Translations under genes and position numbers: made by a program
Notes under the pieces: generated by a model
Database searches by the model: none
What the model was told of the DNA's origin: nothing
The model's input: only the letters and a program-made list of their open reading frames with translations
Assembly: GCA_009772925.1 (NCBI GenBank)
Contig: WOUQ01000022.1
Coordinates: 1 to 34,904, forward strand
Origin: a bacterium
GTDB taxonomy: Bacteria > Pseudomonadota > Gammaproteobacteria > Burkholderiales > Thiobacillaceae
Length of the DNA stretch: 34,904 nucleotides
Direction: 5' to 3'
In this document: positions 23,120 to 31,756 of the stretch, piece after piece
Layout: each line of letters opens with the position of its first letter
Position numbering within the stretch: the stretch's first letter is position 1

Positions 23120-24061
23120 TCAGCCTCCTTGGTGGATGAAGCGGGCCATCCACAGGTAGATTGGGATGCCCAGGAAGATATTGAAGGGGAATGTCATGCC
23201 CAGCGAGGCGCCGATGGACAGGGCCGGATTCGCCTCGGGCACGGCGATACGCATGGCCGCCGGGGCGGCGATGTAGGAGGCGCTGGCGAACAGGGTGGCG
23301 AGCAGGAAGGTGCCGCCCACCGTGAAGCCGAGCATCCAGCCGGTGACCGTTCCCAGGGTGGCGGAGAAGATCGGCATCAACACGGCGAAGCCGGCGAGGA
23401 AGGCGCCGTACTCGCGCAGCGCGGCGATGCGGCTGGAGGCGACCAGGCCCATTTCCAGCAGGAACAGGGCCAGTACACCCTTGAACAGGTCGAAGAACAG
23501 CTTGTCCAGGGGCTTGATGCCTTCCGCGCCGGCGACGAAACCGATGACCAGGCCGCCGGCGAGCAGGTAGATGCTCTTGCCGAAGAACACCTCGTGCAAC
23601 AGCTTGCCCCAACGCACCGTGCCCTGGCCGTAGCGCGCCAAGATGACGCCGATCACCAGGGCGGGGATTTCCAGGAGGACCAGGAAGACGATGAGGTAGC
23701 CCTCGAAATCGAGCTTTTCCTGGCCCAGCAGGGTGATGCCGACGGAGAAGGTGACAACGCTCACCGAGCCGTAGTGGGCGGCGATGGAGGCCGAATCGGC
23801 GCGGTTCATGCGGCCGAGATAACGCAGCACGGGAAAGGCCACCAGGGGGATGAGGGCGCCCACCAGGACGATGACCAGGCCGGCGCCGAGCAGGTCGACC
23901 ACCGCATGCTTGGACATTTCCACCCCGCCCTTGAGGCCGATGGCCAGCAAGATGAAGATGGACAGCGCCTCGTAGATGCTGCCGGGAATCTTGAGGTCCG
24001 AGCGCAGCAGGCCCGCCGCCACCCCCAGCACGAAGAACAGCACCACCGGTTCGAAACTCAT
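23120..24061 (-). CDS. sbtA: SbtA, Na+-dependent bicarbonate transporter
   Basis: The 313-residue membrane protein belongs to the SbtA family. It has two inverted five-helix halves, with GSIYEALSIFILLAIGLKGGVEM and AHYGSVSVVTFSVGITLL in the first and FLLEMGLVASSRIAALREYG and ATLFASASYIAAPAAMRIA in the second. SbtA imports bicarbonate with Na+ across the inner membrane, and the adjacent SbtB is its regulator. GGAGGA precedes the ATG at 24061. It sits in the CO2-concentrating region next to the carboxysome operon, which supports the role. It is 52 bp after the 100-aa protein gene. Confidence 0.93.
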   Translation of the reverse strand: MSFEPVVLFFVLGVAAGLLRSDLKIPGSIYEALSIFILLAIGLKGGVEMSKHAVVDLLGAGLVIVLVGALIPLVAFPVLRYLGRMNRADSASIAAHYGSVSVVTFSVGITLLGQEKLDFEGYLIVFLVLLEIPALVIGVILARYGQGTVRWGKLLHEVFFGKSIYLLAGGLVIGFVAGAEGIKPLDKLFFDLFKGVLALFLLEMGLVASSRIAALREYGAFLAGFAVLMPIFSATLGTVTGWMLGFTVGGTFLLATLFASASYIAAPAAMRIAVPEANPALSIGASLGMTFPFNIFLGIPIYLWMARFIHQGG

Positions 24062-24113
24062 CGCGTCCTCCCGCCGGATACTGCCGGCAGCAGTTCATTC
24101 CCCGAGGGGATGC

Positions 24114-24416
24114 TCATTCGTCCTCGTCCAGCTCGGGGTCCCAGCCCCGCTCGCGGCCCCGGCGCGTGGCCCAGTCGTAGAGTTCGGCATGGCGCGCGCG
24201 CAGGTCGTCGGGCAGGCGGCTGGGCAGGTTGCCGTACTCGTCCCAGCGCCGGTTCACCTGTTCCATCAACTCCTGCATGCGTTGCAGGTCCCAGCCGGCG
24301 CAATCTTCCCCGCGCGGCAGAAGTTCGAACAGCCAGGCGTCCAGAACGATGCGGCCCAGGGTGGTGATGCCGTGGGTATCCTGATTGAAGCCGGCATAGG
24401 TCATCTTCTCGGCCAT
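24114..24416 (-). CDS. 100-residue protein in bicarbonate operon, unknown
   Basis: This is a small soluble acidic protein, probably helical, with conserved-looking tracts TYAGFNQDTHGITTLGRIVLDAW, MEQVNRRWDEYGNLPSRLPDDL and a C-terminal DPELDEDE. No cysteine pairs or membrane segments. GGAG lies about eight bases before the ATG. It is 4 bp after the protease gene and 52 bp before sbtA, so it belongs to the same transcript. I do not recognise its family. A regulator or accessory of a transporter is the obvious idea but is not shown. Confidence 0.6.
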   Translation of the reverse strand: MAEKMTYAGFNQDTHGITTLGRIVLDAWLFELLPRGEDCAGWDLQRMQELMEQVNRRWDEYGNLPSRLPDDLRARHAELYDWATRRGRERGWDPELDEDE

Positions 24417-24420
24417 ATGC

Positions 24421-25245
24421 TTACTCCGCCCATTTGCCCAGGTAGGCGTTGATCACGTCCAGCACCGCCTGGGCCTTGATGACCAGACCCAGGTCGATCA
24501 TCTCCGAGCCCATGACCATGGAAGTATTGTTGGCCGGCACCGGCACGGACACCAGATGGTTGGCCTCCTCGCGGAAGAACACCGCCGCCACCACGCCGGC
24601 GAACAGGAATTTGCGCCCGGCGCTCTGGCTGGGACGCAGGGGATCGGGCTGGTAGACGAACACCGGGCTGCCGCTGGAGCCGGGATACACCGCCGCATCG
24701 ATGAGGAATTCGGCGCGACCCTCGAAATCCAGGGCCATGGGGGTGGCGGTGGTGCCTCGGCGCAGGATGGGCATCAGGTTGACCTGGTCCCAGACGCCGC
24801 TGGGATAGCCGACAAATAGCACCTCCTCGAGGGCGTCCAGCGCGCGCAGGGTGGCGGCGTCCGGCGCCAGGCGGCTGTCGATGGGCTGGTAGTAGAGTTC
24901 GACACCCTGGTCACGCGCCGCCTGCTCGAGCGGCCGCATGGGGATGATGGCGAGGTCCACCTCCGGGTTCGGGTGCATGAACCAGGCCTGGGGGAAATCC
25001 TCGATGTTGAGCTGGAAACGCTGGCCGAAGGCCGGTTGCCCGTTCTGCTTCTGGGTGAACACCAGGCCGCCGCGGCGCACGCCATCGACCAGGTGGCGGT
25101 TGGTGACGATGAAGGTGTGGGTGCCGCGCGGATGCGCGTGGCTCACCACGAAGGCGGTGCCGGAACCCTCGCTGCCGTCCTCCAGGACGGTATCCACGCG
25201 GATGGTGTTGAACAGCAGCTTCTTGGTGAGGGAATTGATTTCCAC
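24421..25245 (-). CDS. Trypsin-like serine protease, cytoplasmic
   Basis: The 274-residue protein starts at a GTG with GAGG upstream. It shows the trypsin-fold catalytic triad in order: His in FIVTNRHLVDG, Asp in EVDLAIIPM and Ser in VYPGSSGSPVFVY. There is no signal peptide or membrane segment, so it acts in the cytoplasm, unlike most DegP-type proteases, and there is no PDZ domain. It lies 8 bp after the sulP stop and 4 bp before the 100-aa gene. Its place between two anion transporters is unusual. The target is unknown. Confidence 0.8.
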   Translation of the reverse strand: MEINSLTKKLLFNTIRVDTVLEDGSEGSGTAFVVSHAHPRGTHTFIVTNRHLVDGVRRGGLVFTQKQNGQPAFGQRFQLNIEDFPQAWFMHPNPEVDLAIIPMRPLEQAARDQGVELYYQPIDSRLAPDAATLRALDALEEVLFVGYPSGVWDQVNLMPILRRGTTATPMALDFEGRAEFLIDAAVYPGSSGSPVFVYQPDPLRPSQSAGRKFLFAGVVAAVFFREEANHLVSVPVPANNTSMVMGSEMIDLGLVIKAQAVLDVINAYLGKWAE

Positions 25246-25252
25246 GACGGCC

Positions 25253-27382
25253 TCAGGTCTGTGACGCGGGCTTCAGGGGGCAGAACAGGTCTTCCTCGGC
25301 GGCGCCGCCCAGGCGCTCGTAGATGGCGAAGATGGCCTGGTCCTCGGTGGCGAAGATGTTCTCCTGGCCCACCAGTTCGAACAAGCCGGTCTGGCGCATG
25401 ACGTCGATCACCTGCTTCTTCAGGCCGGAGAACACCAGGGTGACACCGGCGGCGCGCAGGCGTTCGATGAGGTGATGCACCACCTCCTCGCCCGAGGCGT
25501 CCATCTGGTTGATGGAATCACCGACGATGAGCACGTACCTCGCCTTGGGATGCTCCGCCAGAGCCTCCAGCACGGCATCCTCGAAGTAGGAAACGTTGGC
25601 GAAATACAGCGAGCCGTCATAGCGCATGGCCATGATGTGCTCGCTGGTGGGCAGGTCCGGGTTCACCTTGATGTCGCGCAGGGTGCCGTCCTTGAAGCGC
25701 CCCAGCAGGGCCACGCGGGGCTTCATGGTGCGCAGCAGGAAGAGGACGATGGCCAGGCCGGCGCCCACCAGGATGCCGTTGTCCAGGTGGGGAGCGAAGA
25801 ACAGGGTGGCGCAGAAAGTGACGATGGCCGCCACGCCGTCATGCTTGTGCGCCTTCCAGGCGTGCTTGATGGCCTCAACGTTGACCAGGCCACCCACCGC
25901 CATGACGATGATGGCCGCCAGCACGGCCTGCGGCAGGTGGTACAGCAAGGGGGTCAGGAACAGCAGGGTCAGCGCCACGACCAGCGCGGTGAATACCGCG
26001 GACAAGCCGGAGGTGGCACCCATGCTGGCGTTCACCGCGGTGCGCGAGAAGGAACCGGAGGAAGGGTAGGCCTGGGAAAAGCTGCCGACGATGTTGCCCA
26101 CCCCCTGGCCGATCAGTTCCTGGTTCGGATCCAGGCGCTGCCGGGTCTTGGCCGCCACCGCCTTGGCGATGGAAATGGCCTCCATGAAGCCCACCAGGGC
26201 AATCACCAGTGCCGCCGAAAGCATCGCGCCAAACTTGTCCATATCCAGGGTGGGCATGGAAATGGCCGGCAGCCCCTGGGGAATGGACCCCACCACTTCA
26301 CCGCCGCCCACCAGCTTGAAGTCCCCCTTGGAGATCTTGCGGATACGATAGACGGTATCCTCGACCTCGGTGTCTTGCGGCACCGCGCCCGCCAGATAGA
26401 CCGCCGTGGTATTGCCCTCGGCGTCGACCGCGCGCACCACCGACATCTTGCGCAGGGCCTTGCGCAGGGAGGCCGTCGACTCCTCGGTCTCCTGCACCAC
26501 CAGCCGCATCAGGTCGGCCTCGGCGTGCAGCGAGACGATCAGGGAATTGTCATGCTCGTCGGCCTTTTCCGCCTGCAGCAGGTTGGCGTTGATTTGCGCC
26601 AGCTCGCCGCGCAGGCGGGCCAGTTCGGCGTCGGCGGCCACCACCTTTTCCACCTGGGCGCGCAACATGGGATCGCGCAGATGTTCCAGGCTGCCGGCGG
26701 CATTCTTCTCGAAACCGATGGCCCAGGCCAGCACCGTGCTCAACACCACGGCGATGAGCACGCCGGGTAATTTTGGAGCGTATTTCTTCAGGGCCCACAT
26801 CAACAGCATGGCGCCCACGCCCATGGCCAGGGTGGGCAGGTGCGTATCGCCGACCTGCCTGAACACGCCGACGATGTCGTTCATGAACGACTCGCTGCGC
26901 GGCATCGACACGCCAAGCAGCTTCGACAACTGCGACAGGGCGATGATGATGGCGGCCGCGTTGGTGAAACCGACGATCACCGGGTGCGACAGGAAGTTGA
27001 CGATGACGCCCAGCTTGAACACCCCCAGCGCCAACTGGATGAGGCCCACCAGCAAGGTCAACATGATGGCCAGGGCGATGAACTGGTCGCTGCCGGGAGC
27101 CGCCAGGGTGGCCAGGGCGGAGGCGGTCAGCAGGGAAACCACCGCCACGGGGCCGGTGGCCAACTGGTTGGAGGAGCCCCACATGGAGGCCAGCATCACC
27201 GGCAGGAAGGCGGCATACAAACCATAGTAGGCGGGCATCCCCGCCAACTGGGCGTAGGCCATCGACTGGGGGATCAGCACCAGCGCGACGGTGAGGCCGG
27301 CCATGAAGTTGACTTTGACATCGCCGCTGGACATCGGAAACCAGCGCAGGAAGGGAAGGAAGCGGAGCAGTTTTTCGTTCAT
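25253..27382 (-). CDS. SulP-family anion transporter with STAS domain
   Basis: The 709-residue protein is a SulP transporter: MAGLTVALVLIPQSMAYAQLAG in TM1, then the SulP core up to about residue 560, and a C-terminal STAS domain (about 590-695). Between the core helices, residues about 226-360 form an insert not found in typical SulP proteins, with a coiled-coil-like part (EKVVAADAELARLRGELAQI) and DNSLIVSLHAEADL. Some SulP proteins carry bicarbonate, others sulfate; proximity to sbtA and a carbonic anhydrase favours bicarbonate, as inference. The ATG at 27382 was preferred; a GTG at 27403 is possible. Confidence 0.9.
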   Translation of the reverse strand: MNEKLLRFLPFLRWFPMSSGDVKVNFMAGLTVALVLIPQSMAYAQLAGMPAYYGLYAAFLPVMLASMWGSSNQLATGPVAVVSLLTASALATLAAPGSDQFIALAIMLTLLVGLIQLALGVFKLGVIVNFLSHPVIVGFTNAAAIIIALSQLSKLLGVSMPRSESFMNDIVGVFRQVGDTHLPTLAMGVGAMLLMWALKKYAPKLPGVLIAVVLSTVLAWAIGFEKNAAGSLEHLRDPMLRAQVEKVVAADAELARLRGELAQINANLLQAEKADEHDNSLIVSLHAEADLMRLVVQETEESTASLRKALRKMSVVRAVDAEGNTTAVYLAGAVPQDTEVEDTVYRIRKISKGDFKLVGGGEVVGSIPQGLPAISMPTLDMDKFGAMLSAALVIALVGFMEAISIAKAVAAKTRQRLDPNQELIGQGVGNIVGSFSQAYPSSGSFSRTAVNASMGATSGLSAVFTALVVALTLLFLTPLLYHLPQAVLAAIIVMAVGGLVNVEAIKHAWKAHKHDGVAAIVTFCATLFFAPHLDNGILVGAGLAIVLFLLRTMKPRVALLGRFKDGTLRDIKVNPDLPTSEHIMAMRYDGSLYFANVSYFEDAVLEALAEHPKARYVLIVGDSINQMDASGEEVVHHLIERLRAAGVTLVFSGLKKQVIDVMRQTGLFELVGQENIFATEDQAIFAIYERLGGAAEEDLFCPLKPASQT

Positions 27383-27415
27383 CGTCGATGCAGGCCGGTT
27401 CACATCCGGCCAACC

Positions 27416-27447
27416 TTATCGTCATATCAGGAAAGCCTGATATTATA
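27416..27447. promoter_or_regulatory. Palindrome and promoter between sulP and theta-CA genes
   Basis: ATATCAGG (27424-27431) and CCTGATAT (27436-27443) form a perfect 8-bp inverted repeat with a 4-base centre. A perfect TATAAT on the minus strand (27442-27447) can serve as the -10 of sulP, though no clear -35 was seen. TTA, TCA and TGA triplets occur at 27416, 27427 and 27438, each 11 bp apart, matching the TNA-N7/8-TNA pattern described for CbbR. A binding site for a CO2-responsive LysR regulator is inferred. Confidence 0.5.
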
Positions 27448-27479
27448 CACGGCGCCCTTCTGCCCCGGCCTATTCCAGC

Positions 27480-28631
27480 ATGTTCTCCAACCGCGCCAGC
27501 ATCGCCAGCATCCTGCAAGGATTTCACGTCGACGACCGCATGCTCGGCTACAACAGCTTCGTCGCCAGGCTCTACAACTGGTGTCTGTCGCTGGGTTTCA
27601 TGCCTGGAAAGATCATGCCCTCGCGCGCGTTCTGCTCCGACGAGAGCCAGGGTTTCCCCATCATCCTTCTGGCCAAGCACTTCGGCGCCTTCCCGTTCAA
27701 CCACGGCCGCGTCGGCGGCATCATCTCCCTGGACCGGCACGGCCCGCACGCCGACCATGGCCGGGATCTGCTGCTGATCCAGGCCAGCCACGTCGGCTAC
27801 GACCCGGAAACCGGCGAGTTCGGCGTCTATCGCCGCCTGCATACAGAACAGAACAGCAACTCCTGCAGCTGCGGCAAGATCGGCTCGATCCTGGAGTGGT
27901 ACCGGGCCGGTTTTCACTATGCGCGGGAAAACGTGCGGCTGATTCGCCATGGCGACACGCCCGCCCTGCTCATCGACAACCAGCTCCTGTCACGCGACCG
28001 CGGCGATGGCATCTTCCTGGTTGCCGACAACCTCATCGACGGGGTGGTCCGGCACAATCATCTGCCACCCCCCCTGGCCGCCCGCAGCACCGGCATGGTC
28101 TTCGCCGCCGCGCCCGGCCTGATCGCCCGACTGGGCGCGGCAACCTGGCCCGCGCAGGGCAGCATCGCCATCGGCCCGCGGCTGTCGGCGGACGATTTCT
28201 TTTTCGAGCGCGAATTCGTCAATCCGGATCTCAGCAAGGACCAGCTGGAACGCAACATCCTGCCGACCATGCCGTGGATCCTGACCTCCAAGCAGCCCTT
28301 GCTCACCGCCGCCCGCGCCAACACCATCGCCGAATTCGACCGCGCCTACCGCAGCCTGGCCCAGTTCCCCAGATTGCGCGGCAAGAACCTGCTGTTCCTG
28401 GCCGGCCTCAACATCGATATCTCACCCTATCCCGGCGAACACTTTCCCCTGACCAAATTCATGCCCTGGGCCGCCTACCTGCAGCGCGAGGATGGCAGCC
28501 GGGAAATGCTCGAACAGGACGATCTCATCGAGCGCCTGGCCGCGCAGCCCGACGACAACCCCTCGCAACTCGCCCTCGACCAGGCCATCGCCACCATGGT
28601 CCAGCATCGCGACGTGCGGGTGCGGCTGTAG
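27480..28631 (+). CDS. Theta-class (LCIB-like) carbonic anhydrase
   Basis: The 383-residue protein matches the LCIB/C domain, with the diagnostic run QASHVGYDPETGEFGVYRRL followed by TEQNSNSCSCGKIG. Candidate zinc ligands are Cys52 (in RAFCSDESQG), His104 and Cys131 (or Cys129), with Asp54 nearby. LCIB-type proteins, first known from algal CO2-concentrating systems, include active theta-carbonic anhydrases; bacterial homologues are less studied. No signal peptide is seen, so it should act in the cytoplasm. It is divergent from sulP across 97 bp. No strong ribosome site precedes the ATG. Confidence 0.85.
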   Translation: MFSNRASIASILQGFHVDDRMLGYNSFVARLYNWCLSLGFMPGKIMPSRAFCSDESQGFPIILLAKHFGAFPFNHGRVGGIISLDRHGPHADHGRDLLLIQASHVGYDPETGEFGVYRRLHTEQNSNSCSCGKIGSILEWYRAGFHYARENVRLIRHGDTPALLIDNQLLSRDRGDGIFLVADNLIDGVVRHNHLPPPLAARSTGMVFAAAPGLIARLGAATWPAQGSIAIGPRLSADDFFFEREFVNPDLSKDQLERNILPTMPWILTSKQPLLTAARANTIAEFDRAYRSLAQFPRLRGKNLLFLAGLNIDISPYPGEHFPLTKFMPWAAYLQREDGSREMLEQDDLIERLAAQPDDNPSQLALDQAIATMVQHRDVRVRL

Positions 28632-28646
28632 TCCTGACTTACCGAG

Positions 28647-28682
28647 AAAAAAGGCAATGGCACCGGCACGGCCTTAGCCGTG
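28647..28682 (-). terminator. Possible terminator after csoS1D
   Basis: On the minus strand CACGGC-TAAG-GCCGTG (28682-28667), overlapping the csoS1D stop, forms a perfect 6-bp stem. A run of six T follows at 28652-28647. The T-run is 14 bases past the stem, further than in a standard intrinsic terminator, so it may be weak. It would close the carboxysome operon in the gap to the convergent carbonic anhydrase gene. Confidence 0.35.
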
Positions 28683-29303
28683 GCGGGCCTGCCGGTTAAT
28701 CTGTGCGAGCGCCTGCTCGACGGCGCGCTGCGCCTCCTCGGCCTCGGCTTCGTTGCCCATCATGGTGAGGCGGCCGAAATTGCCGAACGGCTTCACGTCC
28801 ACCAGGGTGATGTGCGCGGCCTTCTCCGCCTCGTTGGCGGCATACACGGCATAGCCGGCCGGCTCCACTTCCAGGATGAACATGCTCTTGCCGGGCAGGA
28901 TCATGGAGCCCTTGCGCATCTGGCGGTTGATCAACGTGGTGTGGTCCGGGGTGATGCCGCGGATGATCTCGTTCCAGGCGATGCGGCAGGCGTGCCGGGT
29001 GTCCAGGGTGGTGTTGAGCTGGCGCAGGATGATGTCGCCCGCCTCCATCACCTCGCTCTGGTTGCGATAGTGGATTTCCATGGAGCCGAAGGAACGCTCC
29101 ACCACCTGCTCGCCCAGGTGCACGTTGGTTTCCTTGAGGGCGATGTCGGACAGGCGGTGCACGGCCATGCCCGGCGCCACCTCGATCCACAGGCAGGCGT
29201 CGCCGGGCACCGGCAGAAAGCCCTGCGAGGAGGTGGCCAGATAGGAGGCCAGCTGCGGTTGCAGCGAGTCCATGAAGACGAAGGTGCGCAGGGTGACCTT
29301 CAT
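28674..29303 (-). CDS. csoS1D: CsoS1D tandem-BMC shell protein
   Basis: This is a 209-residue tandem BMC-domain protein with strong similarity to carboxysomal CsoS1[52 protein letters not shown] and [15 protein letters not shown]. CsoS1D forms stacked pseudohexamer trimers with a large gated pore; in studied members the gate is set by an adjacent Glu-Arg, seen here as E69-R70 in VVERSFGS. It ends the cso-cbb operon, 4 bp after cbbO. Confidence 0.92.
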   Translation of the reverse strand: MKVTLRTFVFMDSLQPQLASYLATSSQGFLPVPGDACLWIEVAPGMAVHRLSDIALKETNVHLGEQVVERSFGSMEIHYRNQSEVMEAGDIILRQLNTTLDTRHACRIAWNEIIRGITPDHTTLINRQMRKGSMILPGKSMFILEVEPAGYAVYAANEAEKAAHITLVDVKPFGNFGRLTMMGNEAEAEEAQRAVEQALAQINRQARHG

Positions 29304-29307
29304 GGCT

Positions 29308-31665
29308 TCAGCGGGTCAGCCCCATGTACAGCATGGGCAGTTTCTCGGGCAAACGCTCGACGTGGTCGAGCACGGTGAAGTTCTTCGCACCGAAGATGCG
29401 CGAGACGTACTGGTCGGCGTGCGGGTCGAGCGACAGGGCGTAGGTGGTGATGCCGTCGCGCTGCAACTCCTCCACCGCGCGCTTGGTGTCGAAGCGCAGG
29501 TATTGCGGATCGCGCACGTCGTTGTCGGCCGGTTCGCCGTCGGTGATGATGAACAGGATCTTCTTGTTCTTAGGCTGCTGCTTGAGAAAGCTGCCGGCGT
29601 GGCGCAGGGCGGCGCCCATGCGCGTGGAATAGGAACCCTGCATCGCCGCCAGGCGGGCCTTGACCAGGTCGTTGTAAGGCTGGCCGAAGTCCTTGAAGCG
29701 GTAGTAGTGGACGTCGTGACGGCCGTCGGAACAGAAACCGTGCAGGGCGAAGGGGTCGCCGATCTTGTCGAGGGCGTCGGAGAGCATGACGGTGGCCGCG
29801 CGGGTGAGGTCCATCACCGAGTAGTCCTTGCCGCGCACCTTGTCGTTCGACGACTCGGACATGTCGAGCAGCACCATGACGGCGAGATCTCGCAGGTTGC
29901 GCTTGTAGCGCATCATGATGCGGGTGTCGGGCTGCTGGCCCATGCGGATGTCGATCATGGCGCGCACGGCGGCGTTGATGTCGAGCTCGTCGCCGTCCTC
30001 GACCCGGCGGATGCGCTGCATGCCCTGGGGAATCATGGACTCGATGAGGAACTTCAGGCGCGAGATGACCGGCTTGTTGTCCTCGATGATCTTTTCGATC
30101 ACTTCCAGTTCGCCGGTTTTGGGGCGGCGTTCCAGCACGGTCACCCAGCTCGGCCGTTCCAGTTGGATCTGGTAGTCCCACTCGTGGTAGTGCACCGGGT
30201 CGGCGACGGGCTCGCGGCCTTCCAGTTCGTTGATGGTCTTGCCTTCCTGGTCGAGCCAGAACGGTGTTTCCAGCACCCAGACTTCCTCGGCGTCGTCGCC
30301 GGCGAACTCGTTGTTCACCTCGTTGACCATCTCCATGACGGAGACCTTCTTGCGCACCTGCTGCTGGCGCTGCCAGGTGGCCTCCAGGGCCTCCTGCTCG
30401 TCGTATTCCTCGGATTCCCAGACCGTGCGGTTGTCGTCGCGGTAAAGGGCGCGCAAGGCATCGGTGCGCGGGTTGAATTCCGGCAGGGGGATCTGGCCGA
30501 GGTGATGGGCGAGTTCGACGCCGATGTTCCAGCTTGCCTGGTTGGTCGACAGGTCGGGCTCGGCGCGGAACAGCTCGACGCCCTTTTGCACCCACGGGTG
30601 CGGATCGAGGTCATCCTGGGCGAGCAGGGCACGCGCCAGGCGGTTGAGCAGGTCGCCGACGCTCTCCGGCGCGCGCGTGTTCAGCGGCGCATGCAGGGCC
30701 AGCCAGGCGGCGCGCATGCCGGGGAACTGGCGGCAGGCGAGCTCCTCGACGCGGGCGTCCTCGATGGCTTCGATGATCGCCATCTGCGTGGTGTTGAGCA
30801 TCTGCATGGACAGCGGCGCGCCGGTGAACACCAGGTGCGCGGCGCAATGGTTGGCGGCGGCGCGGTAGAGCTCGACGCCCGGGACGATGGCCTCGGCGGG
30901 CGTCTCCTCGCCCAAGGGGCGGTAATCGTCGTAGGCGTCGGCGATGTAGATCTGGTAATGCGCGATGTAGGGCTTCAGGCCCTCGCGGCTTTCGTAGTCG
31001 CCGGCGGTGGGACGCAGGAAGAAATCGCGTCCCCACATGGCCCGCAGGTAGATGTTGAGGCGCCGCTGCACGTCGACGAACAGTGTGCCCTTGCGCTCCG
31101 ATTGCAGCACCGAGAGGGCGTCGGGGCTTTGCAACGAGAAGTACTTCACCTGGCCTTCGAAGTCGGCACGGTAGGCCTGGGCGCCCCATTGCACCCAGCG
31201 GCGCAGGCCGCCCAGGGTAAGCTGGGTGAGCAGCCGGTCCAGGTTCTCCAGCATCGGCCGCAGGCCGCGCGAGGCTTGCGCCAGCATGATGGAGAGGACG
31301 GTGAGGTACTTGCGGAACAGATCCTCGTCGCCCAGGCGCTCGGCGGCGAGCGGCGCCGTGGCGGCGATCAGGGTGAGGACCTGGCCGGAAGTCTTGGAGG
31401 CCATGCCGAGCAGGAAGTTGACCAGGTCGGGCAGCACGTCCTCGCCGATGGCGCGCGATACCTCCGGCATCTCCTGGATGTAGGTGACCACCAGGTCGTC
31501 GCCACGGCCGAGGTTGTGCAGGGCGACCGCGCCCTTGATGTAGTTGTCCAGGCCGCGCGCCGAGAACACCCGGGCGGCCTCGTTCCAGGAAGCCTGCAAC
31601 ACCTCAAGGGCGCCGCCGGGGAGTTCCTCGAGGAGTTCCTGGTATTCGTCGAGATGGATGGCCAT
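29308..31665 (-). CDS. cbbO: CbbO, Rubisco activase adaptor
   Basis: The 785-residue protein is CbbO: an N-terminal helical region and a C-terminal von Willebrand factor A domain with a MIDAS motif, DMSES at about residue 598, and [19 protein letters not shown]. CbbO works with the hexameric AAA+ CbbQ and docks onto inhibited Rubisco to help release sugar phosphates. The gene follows cbbQ on the same strand. The 91-bp gap is filled by a 24-bp perfect inverted repeat, and no clear ribosome site is seen before its ATG. Confidence 0.93.
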   Translation of the reverse strand: MAIHLDEYQELLEELPGGALEVLQASWNEAARVFSARGLDNYIKGAVALHNLGRGDDLVVTYIQEMPEVSRAIGEDVLPDLVNFLLGMASKTSGQVLTLIAATAPLAAERLGDEDLFRKYLTVLSIMLAQASRGLRPMLENLDRLLTQLTLGGLRRWVQWGAQAYRADFEGQVKYFSLQSPDALSVLQSERKGTLFVDVQRRLNIYLRAMWGRDFFLRPTAGDYESREGLKPYIAHYQIYIADAYDDYRPLGEETPAEAIVPGVELYRAAANHCAAHLVFTGAPLSMQMLNTTQMAIIEAIEDARVEELACRQFPGMRAAWLALHAPLNTRAPESVGDLLNRLARALLAQDDLDPHPWVQKGVELFRAEPDLSTNQASWNIGVELAHHLGQIPLPEFNPRTDALRALYRDDNRTVWESEEYDEQEALEATWQRQQQVRKKVSVMEMVNEVNNEFAGDDAEEVWVLETPFWLDQEGKTINELEGREPVADPVHYHEWDYQIQLERPSWVTVLERRPKTGELEVIEKIIEDNKPVISRLKFLIESMIPQGMQRIRRVEDGDELDINAAVRAMIDIRMGQQPDTRIMMRYKRNLRDLAVMVLLDMSESSNDKVRGKDYSVMDLTRAATVMLSDALDKIGDPFALHGFCSDGRHDVHYYRFKDFGQPYNDLVKARLAAMQGSYSTRMGAALRHAGSFLKQQPKNKKILFIITDGEPADNDVRDPQYLRFDTKRAVEELQRDGITTYALSLDPHADQYVSRIFGAKNFTVLDHVERLPEKLPMLYMGLTR

Positions 31666-31667
31666 CT

Positions 31668-31750
31668 GGGTTCAGATGTCAGGTTACAGGTGCCAGAGTT
31701 CAGGGTTCAGACTGGGTTTGTCTGCAACCTGTAACCTGACATCTGAACCC
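31668..31750. repeat. 24-bp perfect inverted repeat between cbbQ and cbbO
   Basis: Bases 31668-31691 and 31727-31750 are exact reverse complements (24 of 24), with a 35-base loop. The arm nearest cbbO ends two bases from its ATG, and the repeat fills nearly all of the cbbQ-cbbO gap (31666-31756). The loop repeats parts of the arm (GGTTCAGA). In mRNA the hairpin would place the cbbO start region in or beside a very stable stem. Confidence 0.9.
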
Positions 31751-31756
31751 GGACCC

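Noticed and set aside
27480-28631. Ordinary beta-class carbonic anhydrase
   Set aside because: The QASHVGYDPETG and SCSCGKIG motifs and the length match the LCIB type, not a beta-CA's CxDxR...HxxC arrangement.
26840-28699. 619-codon + strand frame over the sulP start and LCIB gene
   Set aside because: It covers parts of two real genes in the wrong frame. The LCIB frame at 27480-28631 has the family motifs.
29272-31734. 820-codon open frame on the + strand across cbbO
   Set aside because: It lies opposite the CbbO gene and its translation is low in complexity, rich in His, Val and Gly. GC-rich genes often leave long antisense frames.
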